Both the position numbers and the translations under genes were made by a program. A stretch of 64,000 bases of DNA from Roseivirga ehrenbergii. Its GTDB lineage: Bacteria > Bacteroidota > Bacteroidia > Cytophagales > Cyclobacteriaceae. The stretch covers positions 248,001 to 312,000 of the forward strand of contig NZ_LQZQ01000002.1 in NCBI RefSeq assembly GCF_001593005.1, in the 5' to 3' direction. Below the pieces are notes generated by a model that was not told the DNA's origin, searched no databases, and worked only from the letters and a program-made list of their open reading frames with translations. The first letter of the stretch is position 1; each line of letters begins with the position of its first letter. Of the stretch, positions 21,601 to 29,424 are shown piece by piece.

Positions 21601-24600
21601 CAATTATTCAGTACAAATTACCGATGCTAATGGCTGCGCTAAAACTGAAAGCTTTACGATTACGGAGCCAACAGTTCTTGCTTTTTCTCACAGTAAAGTT
21701 AATGTTTCTTGTTTTGGAGGTAGTGATGCTTCTATCAACATCAGCATTGTGGGGGGTACTGCACCTTACACTTACGCTTGGTCAAATGGAGCTACTTCGG
21801 AAGATATTTCGGGATTGAGTGCCGGAGATTATACGGTAGTGGTTACAGATGTTAACGGTTGTCAAATTTCTCAGACCATTAATGTTGTAGAGCCAGTAGC
21901 AGCCTTAACCGTAGTAGAATCAATCACCAACCTTACTTGCTTTGGTGCAAATGATGGCTCAATAGAGCTTTTAGTAACGGGCGGAACTGCGCCTTACACC
22001 TACAATTGGAATAACGGTTTAAACACCGAAGATATTTACGCACTGGCGGCAGGTGCCTATCAAGTTACTATTACCGATGCCAACGGCTGCTCAATTCAAG
22101 GCAATTATAATATCACCACACCGGATCCTCTAACCTCAATCGGCACTTCACAAAACATCAGTTGCTATGGTCTTACTGATGGTTTCATCGATTTAACCGT
22201 CACAGGTGGAACTGCGCCTTATGTTTATTCGTGGAGCAACGGACAGACCACCGAAGACCTTTCCAATTTGGCAGTCGGAAGCTATCAAGTGCAGGTAACC
22301 GATGCACAAGGATGTAGCATTTCGCGAAGCTTTAACATTACCCAGCCTTTGCCTCTGACACTGAATTATGTTTCTAATAACGTGTCCTGTTTTCAAGCTG
22401 GCGATGGTAATATTACCACCCAAGTATCGGGCGGAACAGCACCCTACACTTATGCTTGGAGCAACGGAGCCACTACCAAAGACATTTCAGCCTTAACCGG
22501 AGGAAATTATGAGTTAACCGTCACCGATGCCAATGGTTGCCAAACCACCCAAACCATCACCATAACCGAACCATCTTCGGCACTTAATGCCGCGGCTACC
22601 ATTATCGATGCTGCCTGTAATGGCCTACCAAATGCACGAATTGACTTAACCGTCACGGGAGGCACAGCGCCCTATAATTACCTATGGAGCAATGGTTCGG
22701 TACAAAGAGATTTAGTGAATGTTTTTGCCGGAGATTATCAAGTAACAATTACAGACCATAATGGATGTACTTTCTCCGCTTCATATGCTATTGACCAACC
22801 CAACGCCATCACGGCTGACTTTGCAGTCACCAATACTACCTGTTTTGGAGACACCGATGGAAGCATCATTGTAAGCCCAAATGGCGGAACAGCTCCTTAT
22901 ACATATATATGGAGCAACGGGGCAACAAGCAAAGACCTAATCAATGTTCCTGGGGGAACCTATAACCTCACCATTACCGATGCCAATAACTGCTCAAGCA
23001 CTTCTTCAGTAGAAATTGGTGATTCCAGAAACTTGAATGTAAGCATTCAAAAAACAGACGTGTTGTGTAAAGGAGAGTCTACTGGAGCCATTGTGCTCAA
23101 TGTTACTGGAGGTAGTGGTGCGTACACCTATGTGTGGGACAACGGCTCGGAAGGAAAGGTACTCACCAACCTTTCCGCTGGTGTATATCGTGTGTTAATA
23201 TCCGATGCCGCAGGTTGTGCCACCACTGCTTCTGTTGTTATTTCTGAACCAGCACTTGCTCTTGGGCTTACTGTAGACCGAACCACTGAGTTTGCTTGTT
23301 TTGGTGAAAATTCAGGTTTTGCCAAAGCCATTCCTTCTGGCGGAGTTGCACCATACACTTATTTATGGAGCAATGGCGCTCGTACTCAACAAATCAACAA
23401 CTTAAGCGCAGGCAATTATACCGTAAGCGTTACCGATGCCAATGGCTGTTTGGTTCAACAAAGCTTCAGCATTCAGCAACCAGCAAAACCTATCAATATC
23501 AGCGTTACTGGCGGCCTTCAATTATCATGTGCTGGCGATGGAAACGGTGCCATTGAACTGAATGTAGAAGGAGGCACAGCACCTTATACTTACCTCTGGA
23601 GCACAGGAAGTACAGCTTCTAAAATTGAAAATTTAACTGCCGGAGATTACACCGTTCGAGTTTCAGATGCCAAGGGCTGTATTACTGAAAAAGTATTCTC
23701 AGTAGAAGAACCAAGTCCCTTAGTAATTGCCGATGCTAGGGTAAACGAAAGTCAGTGCTTTGACGATAGAAATGGGTCTATCAGTCTAGATGTTAGCGGT
23801 GGTGCTTTCCCTTATACCTATCAATGGAGCAATGGAGCTACCACCAAAAACCTAGTAGGTATTACGGCCGGAACTTTCACGGTTGAAATCACCGATGCCA
23901 ATGGCTGCTCTGTACAAGGTGTCTACACCCTCAGTACCCCTGAGCGTTTTATTGCTGCACCTTCTATTTCAGAAATAAGCTGTGTGGGAGCGAATGACGC
24001 TTCCATTTCGCTCAATATTGAAGGCGGCATTGATCCAGTTTCCATCCAATGGAACACAGGAGCAAATTCAGAAGTGATTACCGATTTGGCACCTGGTCAA
24101 TACAATGTGCTCATCACCGATAAGAAAGGCTGCACCATCCAAAAGCTGTTCAACATTATTGAACCATTGCCACTTACTTTAGATGCCTATATTGAAGATG
24201 CCACCCGCTGTAACGACCCGAAAAGCGGAAGGATAAATGTGATTGTTTCGGGAGGAAGAGAACCGTACACCTACCGTTGGAACAATGGCGAAATGGGTTC
24301 TGAATTGGTAGATGTTTTGCCAGGAACTTACGTGGTAACCGTATCAGATCGATACGGTTGCGAAGTGCAGGGCACTTATATTGTACAGCAGCCCGAACCT
24401 TTGCGTATTGGGCTTACCTCTGTGCGCGAAGTGGACTGCGAAAACCGAGTGGCAGGCGTAAGGGTTAAAGCCAATGTAACAGGTGGTTTTGGCAATTACA
24501 CCTACAACTGGAGTTTAGGCAGCAGCAGCAATAATGAAATTTTCCTTACCCAACCAGGAAGACTGAACCTAGAAATCTTAGACGACCGCGGTTGTATTCA

Positions 24601-25171
24601 GTCCAAAGCCATAGATATTTCCATTCCTGAATTTGGCGAGGCTGAATTCTCTTACAACGCAGAATCGTTGCGTGAAATGGGTGATTTAGCCGCCAACGAC
24701 CCTGTGAATTTCTATGATGAATCTGTAGGAAATATTATTGACTGGGACTGGGATTTTGGCGATGGTTTCGACTCAGATGAAATTGACCCAATTCATACTT
24801 ATGACGCCCCAGGTACCTACACGGTTACGCTAATTACTACAGACGATATTGGTTGTACTTCTTTTAAAACCACTGTTTTGGAAATAACAGAGGGCTACCG
24901 AATTATGGCACCAACTGCATTTAGCCCTAACGGAGACGGTAATAATGATTTCTTCCGTCCGCAATTCTTAGGCTTGACCACCATACAGTTTTCGGTTTTC
25001 AATACTTGGGGCGAATTGGTTTTCAGTACCAGCGATTTAGAAACCAAAGGTTGGGATGGAGTAGTGAAAGGGCTACCGGCCGAAAATGGAAACTATGTAT
25101 ATAAGATTTCTGGCTTTACCCAAAACGGATTGAAAGTAGAGCGAAACGGAGTTTTCGCGCTGATTAAATAA
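15644..25171 (+). CDS. Giant SprB-repeat adhesin-like protein with PKD and T9SS type B domain
   Basis: 3175 residues. A signal peptide ends at about residue 29 (SVFSQ). I count 39 tandem repeats of about 75 residues (roughly 30-2990), with the consensus pattern CFGxNDGxIDLTVSGG, then TAPYTYxWSNG, then TVTVTDANGC. These match the SprB repeat of gliding-motility adhesins. A PKD domain with WDFGDG follows at about 3000-3085, then a gliding motility-associated C-terminal domain (last 90 residues, 'AFSPNGDGNN'), the type B signal for the type IX secretion system. Each repeat carries paired Cys residues near its start and end that could form disulfides. The gene sits 20 bp ahead of a PorP/SprF-family gene, the usual partner that helps type B cargo reach the surface. 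A role as a surface adhesin is likely; a role in gliding itself is inferred. Overall confidence in the family is high. Confidence 0.95.
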   Translation: MLITHSKMWFIRIIILFTSLMGLSNSVFSQGPVISSVTINSCVGEIRISVTNGVLPYTFAWEDSGGNPVGGNSFLLNGIGADDYRVTVTDGNGDMTTAVYTVTDPPDLVGSVVVNDVSCKGGADAQVVVTMANGNPDYAWVLTNSASNIVGTGNVGGTIITIGGLGVDNYQLIVTDEDGCAGAINFSVTEPVDFLGANLVSQTDATCSDLANGSLEVVGTGGWGNYTYQWYTEPGGAFLGNGASINSLLPGTYRVYITDDNGCVVNRTYTIGSPDAIAITPSITDASCNSGNDGAIAITVTGGNGGYSYSWSNGAPSKDISGLTAGDYTVTITDNLGCNYTETFTVGEPIVLAINPTITDVKCFGDNSGRIRTNPSGGTAPYTYLWSTGNTGKNLNNRVAGNYTVTVTDANGCTVSGSYTINEPAAALSVQSVTNNSPSCFGENDGSLNIAMQGGTAPYSYSWSNGASTANPTGLTSGTYTLTVTDNNGCTFTNSYTVTDPPQIMVTPTVLTEPTCNGGANGSITVLASNGTGPYTYDWGGGNTGPTLSNVPAGTYTVTVTDNGTTCSTTQNVTLGEPDLIVANAIVEDISCNGQVDGSITLTPTGGTGAYTYLWNTGATTDNISGLTVGSYSVTITDASLCSVFESFTIVEPDPLTSTVIKQDVLCKGQSTGSIDLSPADGTAPYSFLWSNGATSEDLTNVPAGNYSVTITDASGCSIVKAITIAEPAEVLVLSGTATNVTCNGSANGSIDFEVTGGVAPYSYSWNTGAVTQDLSNLSPGVYTVQVTDANGCIKFDSFTITQPAALAVNPSKTDITCNGANDGIINLNVSGGTAPYTYLWNDGDTGQNRTGLSAANYTVTVTDANGCHNIQNITISEPLVLSVTNVKQDVLCFGDASGVANITVSGGTLPYSYSWSNGDITEDLNGVVAGNYTVTITDAKGCITTETVQINQPASALSFTPTVGQITCNGAADGAISLNVSGGTAPYTYYWSNGATSQNLSGLSPGTYSVIIRDANNCQVTGSYDITDPPILNLSGTETDVTCFGANDGEIDITVSGGEAPYTFVWSNGDNTEDVSGLAPGAYTVQVIDNRGCSISKNFNLSQPTALNIAYTKSDVNCFGGNDGSIDLTVTGGTAPYSYNWDSGQAQADITDLVAGNYTVTVTDGNGCQSIESIVIDEPAAALAITNTVTDLSCFGSNNGSIALVTSGGTAPYTYAWSNGKTTRDIFGLTPGAYQVTVTDANGCSLQETFNITMPTALDVTASTSNLSCNGTMNGAIDLTVTGGTAPYTYGWNNGETTEDLTNISGGTYQVFITDANGCSLTRTYTITEPLVLVASITKQDVTCFGQGDGDIDVTISGGIAPYTYSWSNGAITKDLANISGGTYTLTVTDNNGCQTVETVVIDEPLSALAASGTSTDVSCFGGNDGTVDLTVSGGTAPYTYAWNNGRTTEDVAGLTAGNYQVVVTDARGCTVAVPFTIGSPTLLQANASISNITCNGADDGVIDLTVSGGTAPYTFLWSNGATSEDLSAQTPGNYSVQITDANGCVISRSFQITEPAAMQLTYTQTNVLCFGNSTGAIDITVTGGVGGYTYTWSNGATSEDLSNLAAGNYSVTVTDVNGCSVSQNIQITQPLAALAVSETKTNLTCFGANDGAMDLTVTGGTAPYTYAWSNGKTTEDNFNAAAGVYDVTITDANGCSIQKSYTITSPDELTLSGTTTNISCFGADDGAINITATGGTAPYTFVWSNGAGTEDVSDLVPGNYSVQITDANGCAKTESFTITQPALLQLTYIQTDVLCFGNSTGAIDITVTGGTGAYTYAWSNGATSEDLSSLAVGNYSVVVTDVNGCSVSESIQITQPLAALSATETTTNLTCFGANDGAIDLTVTGGTAPYNYSWSNGKTTEDNFNVAAGVYDVTITDANGCSIQKSYTITSPDELTLSGTTTNISCFGAADGTINITATGGTAPYTFVWSNGAGTEDISGLAAGNYSVQITDANGCAKTESFTITEPTVLAFSHSKVNVSCFGGSDASINISIVGGTAPYTYAWSNGATSEDISGLSAGDYTVVVTDVNGCQISQTINVVEPVAALTVVESITNLTCFGANDGSIELLVTGGTAPYTYNWNNGLNTEDIYALAAGAYQVTITDANGCSIQGNYNITTPDPLTSIGTSQNISCYGLTDGFIDLTVTGGTAPYVYSWSNGQTTEDLSNLAVGSYQVQVTDAQGCSISRSFNITQPLPLTLNYVSNNVSCFQAGDGNITTQVSGGTAPYTYAWSNGATTKDISALTGGNYELTVTDANGCQTTQTITITEPSSALNAAATIIDAACNGLPNARIDLTVTGGTAPYNYLWSNGSVQRDLVNVFAGDYQVTITDHNGCTFSASYAIDQPNAITADFAVTNTTCFGDTDGSIIVSPNGGTAPYTYIWSNGATSKDLINVPGGTYNLTITDANNCSSTSSVEIGDSRNLNVSIQKTDVLCKGESTGAIVLNVTGGSGAYTYVWDNGSEGKVLTNLSAGVYRVLISDAAGCATTASVVISEPALALGLTVDRTTEFACFGENSGFAKAIPSGGVAPYTYLWSNGARTQQINNLSAGNYTVSVTDANGCLVQQSFSIQQPAKPINISVTGGLQLSCAGDGNGAIELNVEGGTAPYTYLWSTGSTASKIENLTAGDYTVRVSDAKGCITEKVFSVEEPSPLVIADARVNESQCFDDRNGSISLDVSGGAFPYTYQWSNGATTKNLVGITAGTFTVEITDANGCSVQGVYTLSTPERFIAAPSISEISCVGANDASISLNIEGGIDPVSIQWNTGANSEVITDLAPGQYNVLITDKKGCTIQKLFNIIEPLPLTLDAYIEDATRCNDPKSGRINVIVSGGREPYTYRWNNGEMGSELVDVLPGTYVVTVSDRYGCEVQGTYIVQQPEPLRIGLTSVREVDCENRVAGVRVKANVTGGFGNYTYNWSLGSSSNNEIFLTQPGRLNLEILDDRGCIQSKAIDISIPEFGEAEFSYNAESLREMGDLAANDPVNFYDESVGNIIDWDWDFGDGFDSDEIDPIHTYDAPGTYTVTLITTDDIGCTSFKTTVLEITEGYRIMAPTAFSPNGDGNNDFFRPQFLGLTTIQFSVFNTWGELVFSTSDLETKGWDGVVKGLPAENGNYVYKISGFTQNGLKVERNGVFALIK
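20322..21677 (+). repeat. 678-bp tandem duplication of three SprB units
   Basis: Repeat units 21-23 and 24-26 form two nearly identical three-unit blocks offset by exactly 678 bp (226 codons); 'gctgcgct' at 20543 recurs at 21221. The similarity holds at the DNA level over long stretches, unlike between other units, so this looks like a recent in-frame duplication. Block edges are approximate. Confidence 0.85.
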
Positions 25172-25191
25172 ACACTTTAAACACCAACCTT

Positions 25192-26220
25192 ATGAAAAGA
25201 CTTCTACCCCTCGTTTTGTGTTTAATTGGCTTCTTATCGACAGAAAAAGTGCAGGCGCAAGACCCACAGTTTTCGCAGTTTTATGCCTCGCCCATGTACC
25301 TCAACCCTGCGTTGGTGGGTTCCGCAGACCGTGGCAGGGTAGGTGTGAATTACCGTAATCAATGGCCTTCGCTTGCCCATTCTTTCACCACCATTTCGGC
25401 TTATGCCGATTTCTTTTCAAAAGCCATGGAAAGCGGGGTAGGCATTATTGTAAACCAGCACAAGGAGAGTTTTTTAGATTATCAGTCCAACGAAATTGGA
25501 ATGGCCTATTCCTACAAAATGCGAATTTCAGATGGGCTGGTCATGCGTTCAGGCATTCAACTTTCCTACTTTAGTAAAGACCTCAACTTTGAAAAACTGG
25601 TTTTCGGCAATCAAATCGATATTGACAATGGTCAGGTGATTGGACCTTCGGGCGAAACTTTTGATCGTGGCGAAAAAGTAGATTTTATCAGCGCCTCTGC
25701 TGGCGGTTTGTTTTATACCAACGCATTATGGATTGGCGCGGCAGTCCATCACATCAACGAACCTAATCAATCGTTCTTAGGAGAAGAAAGCAGGTTGGCT
25801 AGAAAATTCTCGTTACATGCAGGGTATAAGCTCAATTTAGGAGATGGAAGAAGACTCCGCACCGTGTCTTATCAGTTTCAAGAAAGGTCAGTCACTTTTG
25901 CAGTAAACTATAAAAAACAGGCGGGCTTTAACCAATTAGATGCCGGCATGCAATTCTATTTTCAGCCTTTGGTAATTGGCGGTTGGTACAGAGGAATCCC
26001 TGTGCAAACGGTAGACAAAGTGGTTAAAAACGAATCCATCATTGCCCTTTTAGGTTTAGAAATCACCCCAGACATGTCTATCGGGTATAGCTATGATTTT
26101 ACCGTTTCTAGTCTGGCGGGCTCCACAGGTGGTGCTCATGAATTTTCATTGACCCTCAACTTTGGTCAAATCGTAAAACGCACCCGTAGAGATACGATAC
26201 TGCCTTGTTTTAAGTATTGA
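25192..26220 (+). CDS. PorP/SprF-family type IX secretion membrane protein
   Basis: 342 residues with a signal peptide ending at about residue 23 (KVQAQ), followed by the family hallmark 'DPQFSQFYASPMYLNPAL'. The remainder is rich in alternating strands, consistent with an outer-membrane beta-barrel, and ends in a short tail after 'HEFSLTLNFGQIV'. Length is typical of PorP/SprF proteins. Members are encoded beside T9SS substrates with type B C-terminal domains and are needed for their secretion or surface anchoring; in Flavobacterium, SprF serves SprB. The ATG is 20 bp after the stop of the SprB-repeat gene, so the two are almost certainly co-transcribed and act as a cargo-partner pair. Which of the many PorP/SprF paralogues this is cannot be told from the window. 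Confidence 0.93.
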   Translation: MKRLLPLVLCLIGFLSTEKVQAQDPQFSQFYASPMYLNPALVGSADRGRVGVNYRNQWPSLAHSFTTISAYADFFSKAMESGVGIIVNQHKESFLDYQSNEIGMAYSYKMRISDGLVMRSGIQLSYFSKDLNFEKLVFGNQIDIDNGQVIGPSGETFDRGEKVDFISASAGGLFYTNALWIGAAVHHINEPNQSFLGEESRLARKFSLHAGYKLNLGDGRRLRTVSYQFQERSVTFAVNYKKQAGFNQLDAGMQFYFQPLVIGGWYRGIPVQTVDKVVKNESIIALLGLEITPDMSIGYSYDFTVSSLAGSTGGAHEFSLTLNFGQIVKRTRRDTILPCFKY

Positions 26221-26221
26221 T

Positions 26222-26272
26222 ATCCTCCTGCTCGTTTGCAATGAGTGGGAAATGCTAAAGCATTTTAATGCG
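26222..26272. repeat. Dispersed double-hairpin repeat, copy 1
   Basis: A degenerate first palindrome around CTCGTTTGCAATGAG is followed by GCATTTTAATGC (26260-26271). It has the same two-part layout as the copies near 27908 and 45465. It lies directly after the PorP/SprF-family stop and may help end that transcript. Confidence 0.55.
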
Positions 26273-26340
26273 CTTAATATTTTGCAGTATCTTCGTTACA
26301 AAGAATTGAAACAATATTTGGCTTGACGAATTATTAGAAT

Positions 26341-26562
26341 ATGAGCGAACCAGAAGAAGAGAAAGCGTTTTCGGATTTGATAAGGGAAAAAATTCGGGAG
26401 TGGATGAATCAATATTCTAAATGGCTGAAAATACGTCCTAATCAAAACTTATCTCAGAAATTACTCCACATTTTAACTCGCGTTATTGTAAGCATATTGG
26501 TAATTACCCTTTCGCCTATTGTTTTTATTCTTCTATTGATCTCTTTCGTAGCGGCAGGATGA
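26341..26562 (+). CDS. Small single-span membrane protein, hypothetical
   Basis: 73 residues: an acidic, charged N-terminal half (residues 1-45, likely helical and cytoplasmic) and one strongly hydrophobic helix at about 47-70 ending near the C-terminus. Its stop overlaps the start of the next gene (ATGA at 26559-26562), so the two are translationally coupled. This supports its being real despite its size. No family recognised. With its neighbour it may form a small membrane pair of unknown job. Confidence 0.6.
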   Translation: MSEPEEEKAFSDLIREKIREWMNQYSKWLKIRPNQNLSQKLLHILTRVIVSILVITLSPIVFILLLISFVAAG

Positions 26563-26930
26563 AACGTTTGGCGGTATACTCAAAGCGTTATTGGCTATTT
26601 GTGGGCTTGTTCATCCTTCATCAAATTTTACAATACGGGTTCAAATTAAGTGTTCCAATAGTTGATAGTTATTTAGACCCTCTTTTAGCCCCAATTGTAT
26701 TACTTGGGGCATGGCAGTTTGAGCGTAAATGGCTGTTTGGTAAAAAAATCGCTTTGCTGCTTCACCCAGCAGAAATAATTGCCATGACCATATATGTAGC
26801 CTCCGTAGGTGAGTTTCTTTTCCCTCTACTTTCTGCCAAGTTCCATTTCGATCCTTACGACTTTTTTGCCTATGGCTTAGGTGGGCTTCTTTATCAAGTG
26901 CTACTCAATACACCCAATAATGCGCAGTAA
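26559..26930 (+). CDS. Small multi-span membrane protein, hypothetical
   Basis: 123 residues with about four hydrophobic segments (roughly 10-30, 38-52, 63-85, 100-117) and a basic N-terminus. The ATG overlaps the preceding stop by 4 bp, showing coupling. Similar short Bacteroidota proteins are sometimes labelled as secondary transporters in databases. That label is weak: the protein is far too short for a classical transporter, and I see no transport signature. I leave the function open. Confidence 0.65.
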   Translation: MKRLAVYSKRYWLFVGLFILHQILQYGFKLSVPIVDSYLDPLLAPIVLLGAWQFERKWLFGKKIALLLHPAEIIAMTIYVASVGEFLFPLLSAKFHFDPYDFFAYGLGGLLYQVLLNTPNNAQ

Positions 26931-27031
26931 AAAACACTCATCATCTTCGTTACAAACCAGGGTTAATGGAGCGCCAGTTGGGAAAGAAATCATATATTGA
27001 AATGAACATTTACTTAATGGATTAGTAAGCA

Positions 27032-27574
27032 ATGAAGAGTTTTAGCACTTTCCTTTTTTTAATCGTCATTCTATTTCCTTCATGTCAACAGGAAAGAGCA
27101 AAAACCAATACTTCTATTGTAGAAGAAAAGCCATTAGCGCCAGAGCCAAAAGTCAATAGTCCAGACGACTTTCTAGGGGAATGGAAATTTAGTGATCCCC
27201 ACCCTAGCGAGGAACTCAAGGAGCATCATTATATGATTATTGAGAAAACTAACATCGACCTTGTTGGGTGGTATTTTGGTACTACAGATGACTTTGATCA
27301 GGCTAGAGAAGGGTATTTTCCTGGTTTTTTTGTGGCAAAAATGGAGAACCTATCCTTTGCTGGTGATACAATAAAATTTAGCCTTAAAGTTCAGGAAGAT
27401 CAGTTATACGAAAAACCAATTCCATTAAACAAGAGACCTGAGGATGAGATTAACCTTCCCAAGTGGGAATACGGTGTCCCTTATAGCGAAAGAGAGTATG
27501 TTGGTATTCTAGGTAAGAAGGGTATAGAGTTCGACATATACTTGAGTTATGAGAGGGTCTTTGTTAAACAATAA
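27032..27574 (+). CDS. Lipoprotein, hypothetical
   Basis: 180 residues with a type II signal peptide: hydrophobic stretch at residues 4-16 and lipobox FPSC, with Cys about residue 18. After a Lys/Glu/Pro-rich linker (20-45) there is a compact domain beginning 'DFLGEWKFSDPHP', with many aromatic residues and beta-like alternation, loosely like a lipocalin-type or META-type small beta domain. No catalytic motif is visible. The gene has about 100 bp of upstream space and is followed after 35 bp by a small membrane-protein gene. It is likely anchored in the inner or outer membrane facing the periplasm. Function unknown. Confidence 0.7.
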   Translation: MKSFSTFLFLIVILFPSCQQERAKTNTSIVEEKPLAPEPKVNSPDDFLGEWKFSDPHPSEELKEHHYMIIEKTNIDLVGWYFGTTDDFDQAREGYFPGFFVAKMENLSFAGDTIKFSLKVQEDQLYEKPIPLNKRPEDEINLPKWEYGVPYSEREYVGILGKKGIEFDIYLSYERVFVKQ

Positions 27575-27609
27575 CAATAGATTAGGCACTGAAGCCTGAA
27601 AATTGACGT

Positions 27610-27885
27610 ATGAAAAAGGCCTTTATAAAGTACTTACTACTAATCGTTCTACTGAATGGAGTCGCATTTACAGTCCTTCTTTTTACCGCATGGGACGATG
27701 GAAATCCAGAAGGGGTAAATCCTGTTAATAATGGAATGATTTTTATTCTAAAATATGTTCTTGGCGCACCTACTGGTTTCTTCTTTAAAGGTGATTTCGA
27801 TATGATATTACTGTTGTTAATACCTGTCAATTCAACCCTTCAGTTTTTTGGTTATAGATATTTATTAACGAAAACGCGGAAGTGA
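27610..27885 (+). CDS. Small membrane protein, hypothetical
   Basis: 91 residues: a hydrophobic segment at about 6-26 after a basic start, a short polar loop with several Asn and Gly (28-40), a second hydrophobic stretch (about 42-56) and a third (about 63-78), ending in a basic tail. It lies 35 bp after the lipoprotein gene on the same strand, so shared transcription is likely. No recognised family or motif. A copy of the dispersed double-hairpin repeat follows 20 bp after the stop. Confidence 0.6.
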   Translation: MKKAFIKYLLLIVLLNGVAFTVLLFTAWDDGNPEGVNPVNNGMIFILKYVLGAPTGFFFKGDFDMILLLLIPVNSTLQFFGYRYLLTKTRK

Positions 27886-27907
27886 TTATATGTAGAGTTA
27901 GACTCAA

Positions 27908-27954
27908 TCCTTCTCATTTACAACGAGGAGGAACCACGAAAGCATTTTTAATGC
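27908..27954. repeat. Dispersed double-hairpin repeat, copy 2
   Basis: A first stem, TCCTTCTCATT with AACGAGGAGGA (two mismatched or wobble pairs) around a TAC loop, is followed by GCATTTTTAATGC at 27942-27954. Layout and sequence match the copy at 45465-45511. Confidence 0.65.
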
Positions 27955-28115
27955 GGTTTACACTTTGTAGCACCCCATTGCTGAGTGCCATTTTGTTATG
28001 TACTTTTAATGTAGCTTTAGTAAGGAAAAATTAGCCCAAAGTGCATTGCTAATTATTATACCGTTCAGAGTCAAGCTAACTCTATAGTGCTGAAAAGACT
28101 TTAAATTAGATTATC

Positions 28116-28523
28116 ATGATTGAGTTATCCCTAATGCATTTCTTAACCGAAATATCAGCCAGTAACGAAAAAAATATGCAGCTCGATATCTTTCGAGACA
28201 ATGGTGAAGTTCTCTTGCAGATTTTTAAATCAGAGGATGTTAAAAACTGGAACATCGAGTTTGATGTAACAAAAGAGGCGCTCATATTTCAACTTCTTTT
28301 CAACAAGAACAAAACTGAAAACAGCGCTAATTTAAGTAGATTCTTAAATTCAAGCCTCTCTAAAAATTTTCAAAGAGTCGAGTTTTATAAGCAAGAAACA
28401 TACTTTGCAACCTTTCCATATACCATTGGATTGGAAATAATTCAAAGCACTATAAACCAACTTATTTCGGAAGTTTATAATTTAGAAGTAATGACAACTC
28501 GTGCTACCTTAAAAGCTTACTAA
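28116..28523 (+). CDS. Hypothetical protein, 135 aa
   Basis: A soluble-looking protein with no signal peptide or membrane segment. The N-terminal half has alternating strand-like segments ('LLQIFKSEDV', 'IEFDVTKEALIFQLLF') and the C-terminal half looks helical. Amino-acid composition and codon usage look like those of ordinary neighbours, which supports coding. I recognise no family and no catalytic residues. It stands alone, with 230 bp before it and a degenerate copy of the dispersed hairpin repeat after it (28555-28581), facing the end of coaX. Function unknown. Confidence 0.6.
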   Translation: MIELSLMHFLTEISASNEKNMQLDIFRDNGEVLLQIFKSEDVKNWNIEFDVTKEALIFQLLFNKNKTENSANLSRFLNSSLSKNFQRVEFYKQETYFATFPYTIGLEIIQSTINQLISEVYNLEVMTTRATLKAY

Positions 28524-28554
28524 TAGTCTTCAGTACTTATCATTGCAAACTTTC

Positions 28555-28581
28555 TCCTCCTCGTTATAAACGAAGATGAGT
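28555..28581. repeat. Dispersed hairpin repeat, partial copy 3
   Basis: First stem only: CTCCTCCTCGTT with AACGAAGATGAG around an ATA loop (two mismatches). The second palindrome is degenerate here. It lies between two convergent genes and could weakly end transcription from either side. Confidence 0.5.
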
Positions 28582-28617
28582 GAAGCGTTGAGGATGAAAA
28601 AGTCTACAACATTAATC

Positions 28618-29382
28618 TCACTTCAACCGCTCATGAATCAGCCTTAAACCCTCAAGCGTAAGGTGGCGGTTTACTTCGTCAAAGCGTTCGTGGAGCGGGG
28701 TAAGCACTGAAGAAAGACCTCCCGTAGCGACTACTTTGAAGTTTCTACCCATCTCTTTTTGAATTCGATCAAGCATTCCCTCCACCATACTTACATAACC
28801 CCAAAGCACGCCTGCTTGTATGGCATGCACCGTATTTTTTCCAATCACCGAAGTGGGTAATTCCAAAGGTACGTCTGGCAGCTGTGCCGTATTTCCCACC
28901 AAAGCTTTAATGGCTGTTTTTAAGCCTGGAGCAATATTTACCCCGTGAATATTACCCGAAGCCTCCACCACTGTAAAGGTGAGAGCAGTGCCAAAATCCA
29001 CCACAATACAATCGGTTTTATAAAGGCAATGGGCCGCCATAGCATTGGCCATTAAGTCCGTGCCAATGCTGTGGGGGTTGCTGGTGATAATCGGTAATTG
29101 ATCGTAATATTTCGGCCCAATAAACACATGTTCGCATTCAATTAAATTCGACCAAAACTCAGCCAAAATGCCATTCATTTGTGGCACTACGGATGAAATA
29201 ATGATGCCGTCAACATCGCTCAATTTGAGATCGTTTTCCATAAAATTGAGACGCAAAAACACCTCATATTCGATCTGATTTTTTATCGGGAGCGTATTAA
29301 ATCGCCACTCGTGAATCCACGCATTTCCATCATGAACTCCGAAAACAATATTGGTATTCCCTGCATCAATGGCTAAGAGCAT
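28618..29382 (-). CDS. coaX: Type III pantothenate kinase
   Basis: 254 residues, normal for CoaX. It phosphorylates pantothenate, the first committed step of coenzyme A synthesis, and belongs to the ASKHA fold. Visible motifs are the N-terminal phosphate-binding LLAIDAGNTN (residues 2-11), the middle 'GTDLMANA' and the second phosphate-binding 'VVDFGTALTF'. A late 'VVATGGLSS' is the conserved C-terminal glycine motif. Type III enzymes use a monovalent cation and resist feedback by CoA. The gene starts at an ATG 42 bp downstream of the amidase gene on the same strand, so the two may share a transcript, though no functional link is evident. Confidence 0.95.
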   Translation of the reverse strand: MLLAIDAGNTNIVFGVHDGNAWIHEWRFNTLPIKNQIEYEVFLRLNFMENDLKLSDVDGIIISSVVPQMNGILAEFWSNLIECEHVFIGPKYYDQLPIITSNPHSIGTDLMANAMAAHCLYKTDCIVVDFGTALTFTVVEASGNIHGVNIAPGLKTAIKALVGNTAQLPDVPLELPTSVIGKNTVHAIQAGVLWGYVSMVEGMLDRIQKEMGRNFKVVATGGLSSVLTPLHERFDEVNRHLTLEGLRLIHERLK

Positions 29383-29424
29383 TTTCTCAATTTTTAAGCA
29401 TCAAATTATAAACCCAAAAGACGT

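Noticed and set aside
15644-25171. Regular spaced repeats that could suggest a CRISPR-like array
   Set aside because: The period is about 225 bp, in frame, and encodes SprB repeats; no short direct repeats with unique spacers are present anywhere in the window.
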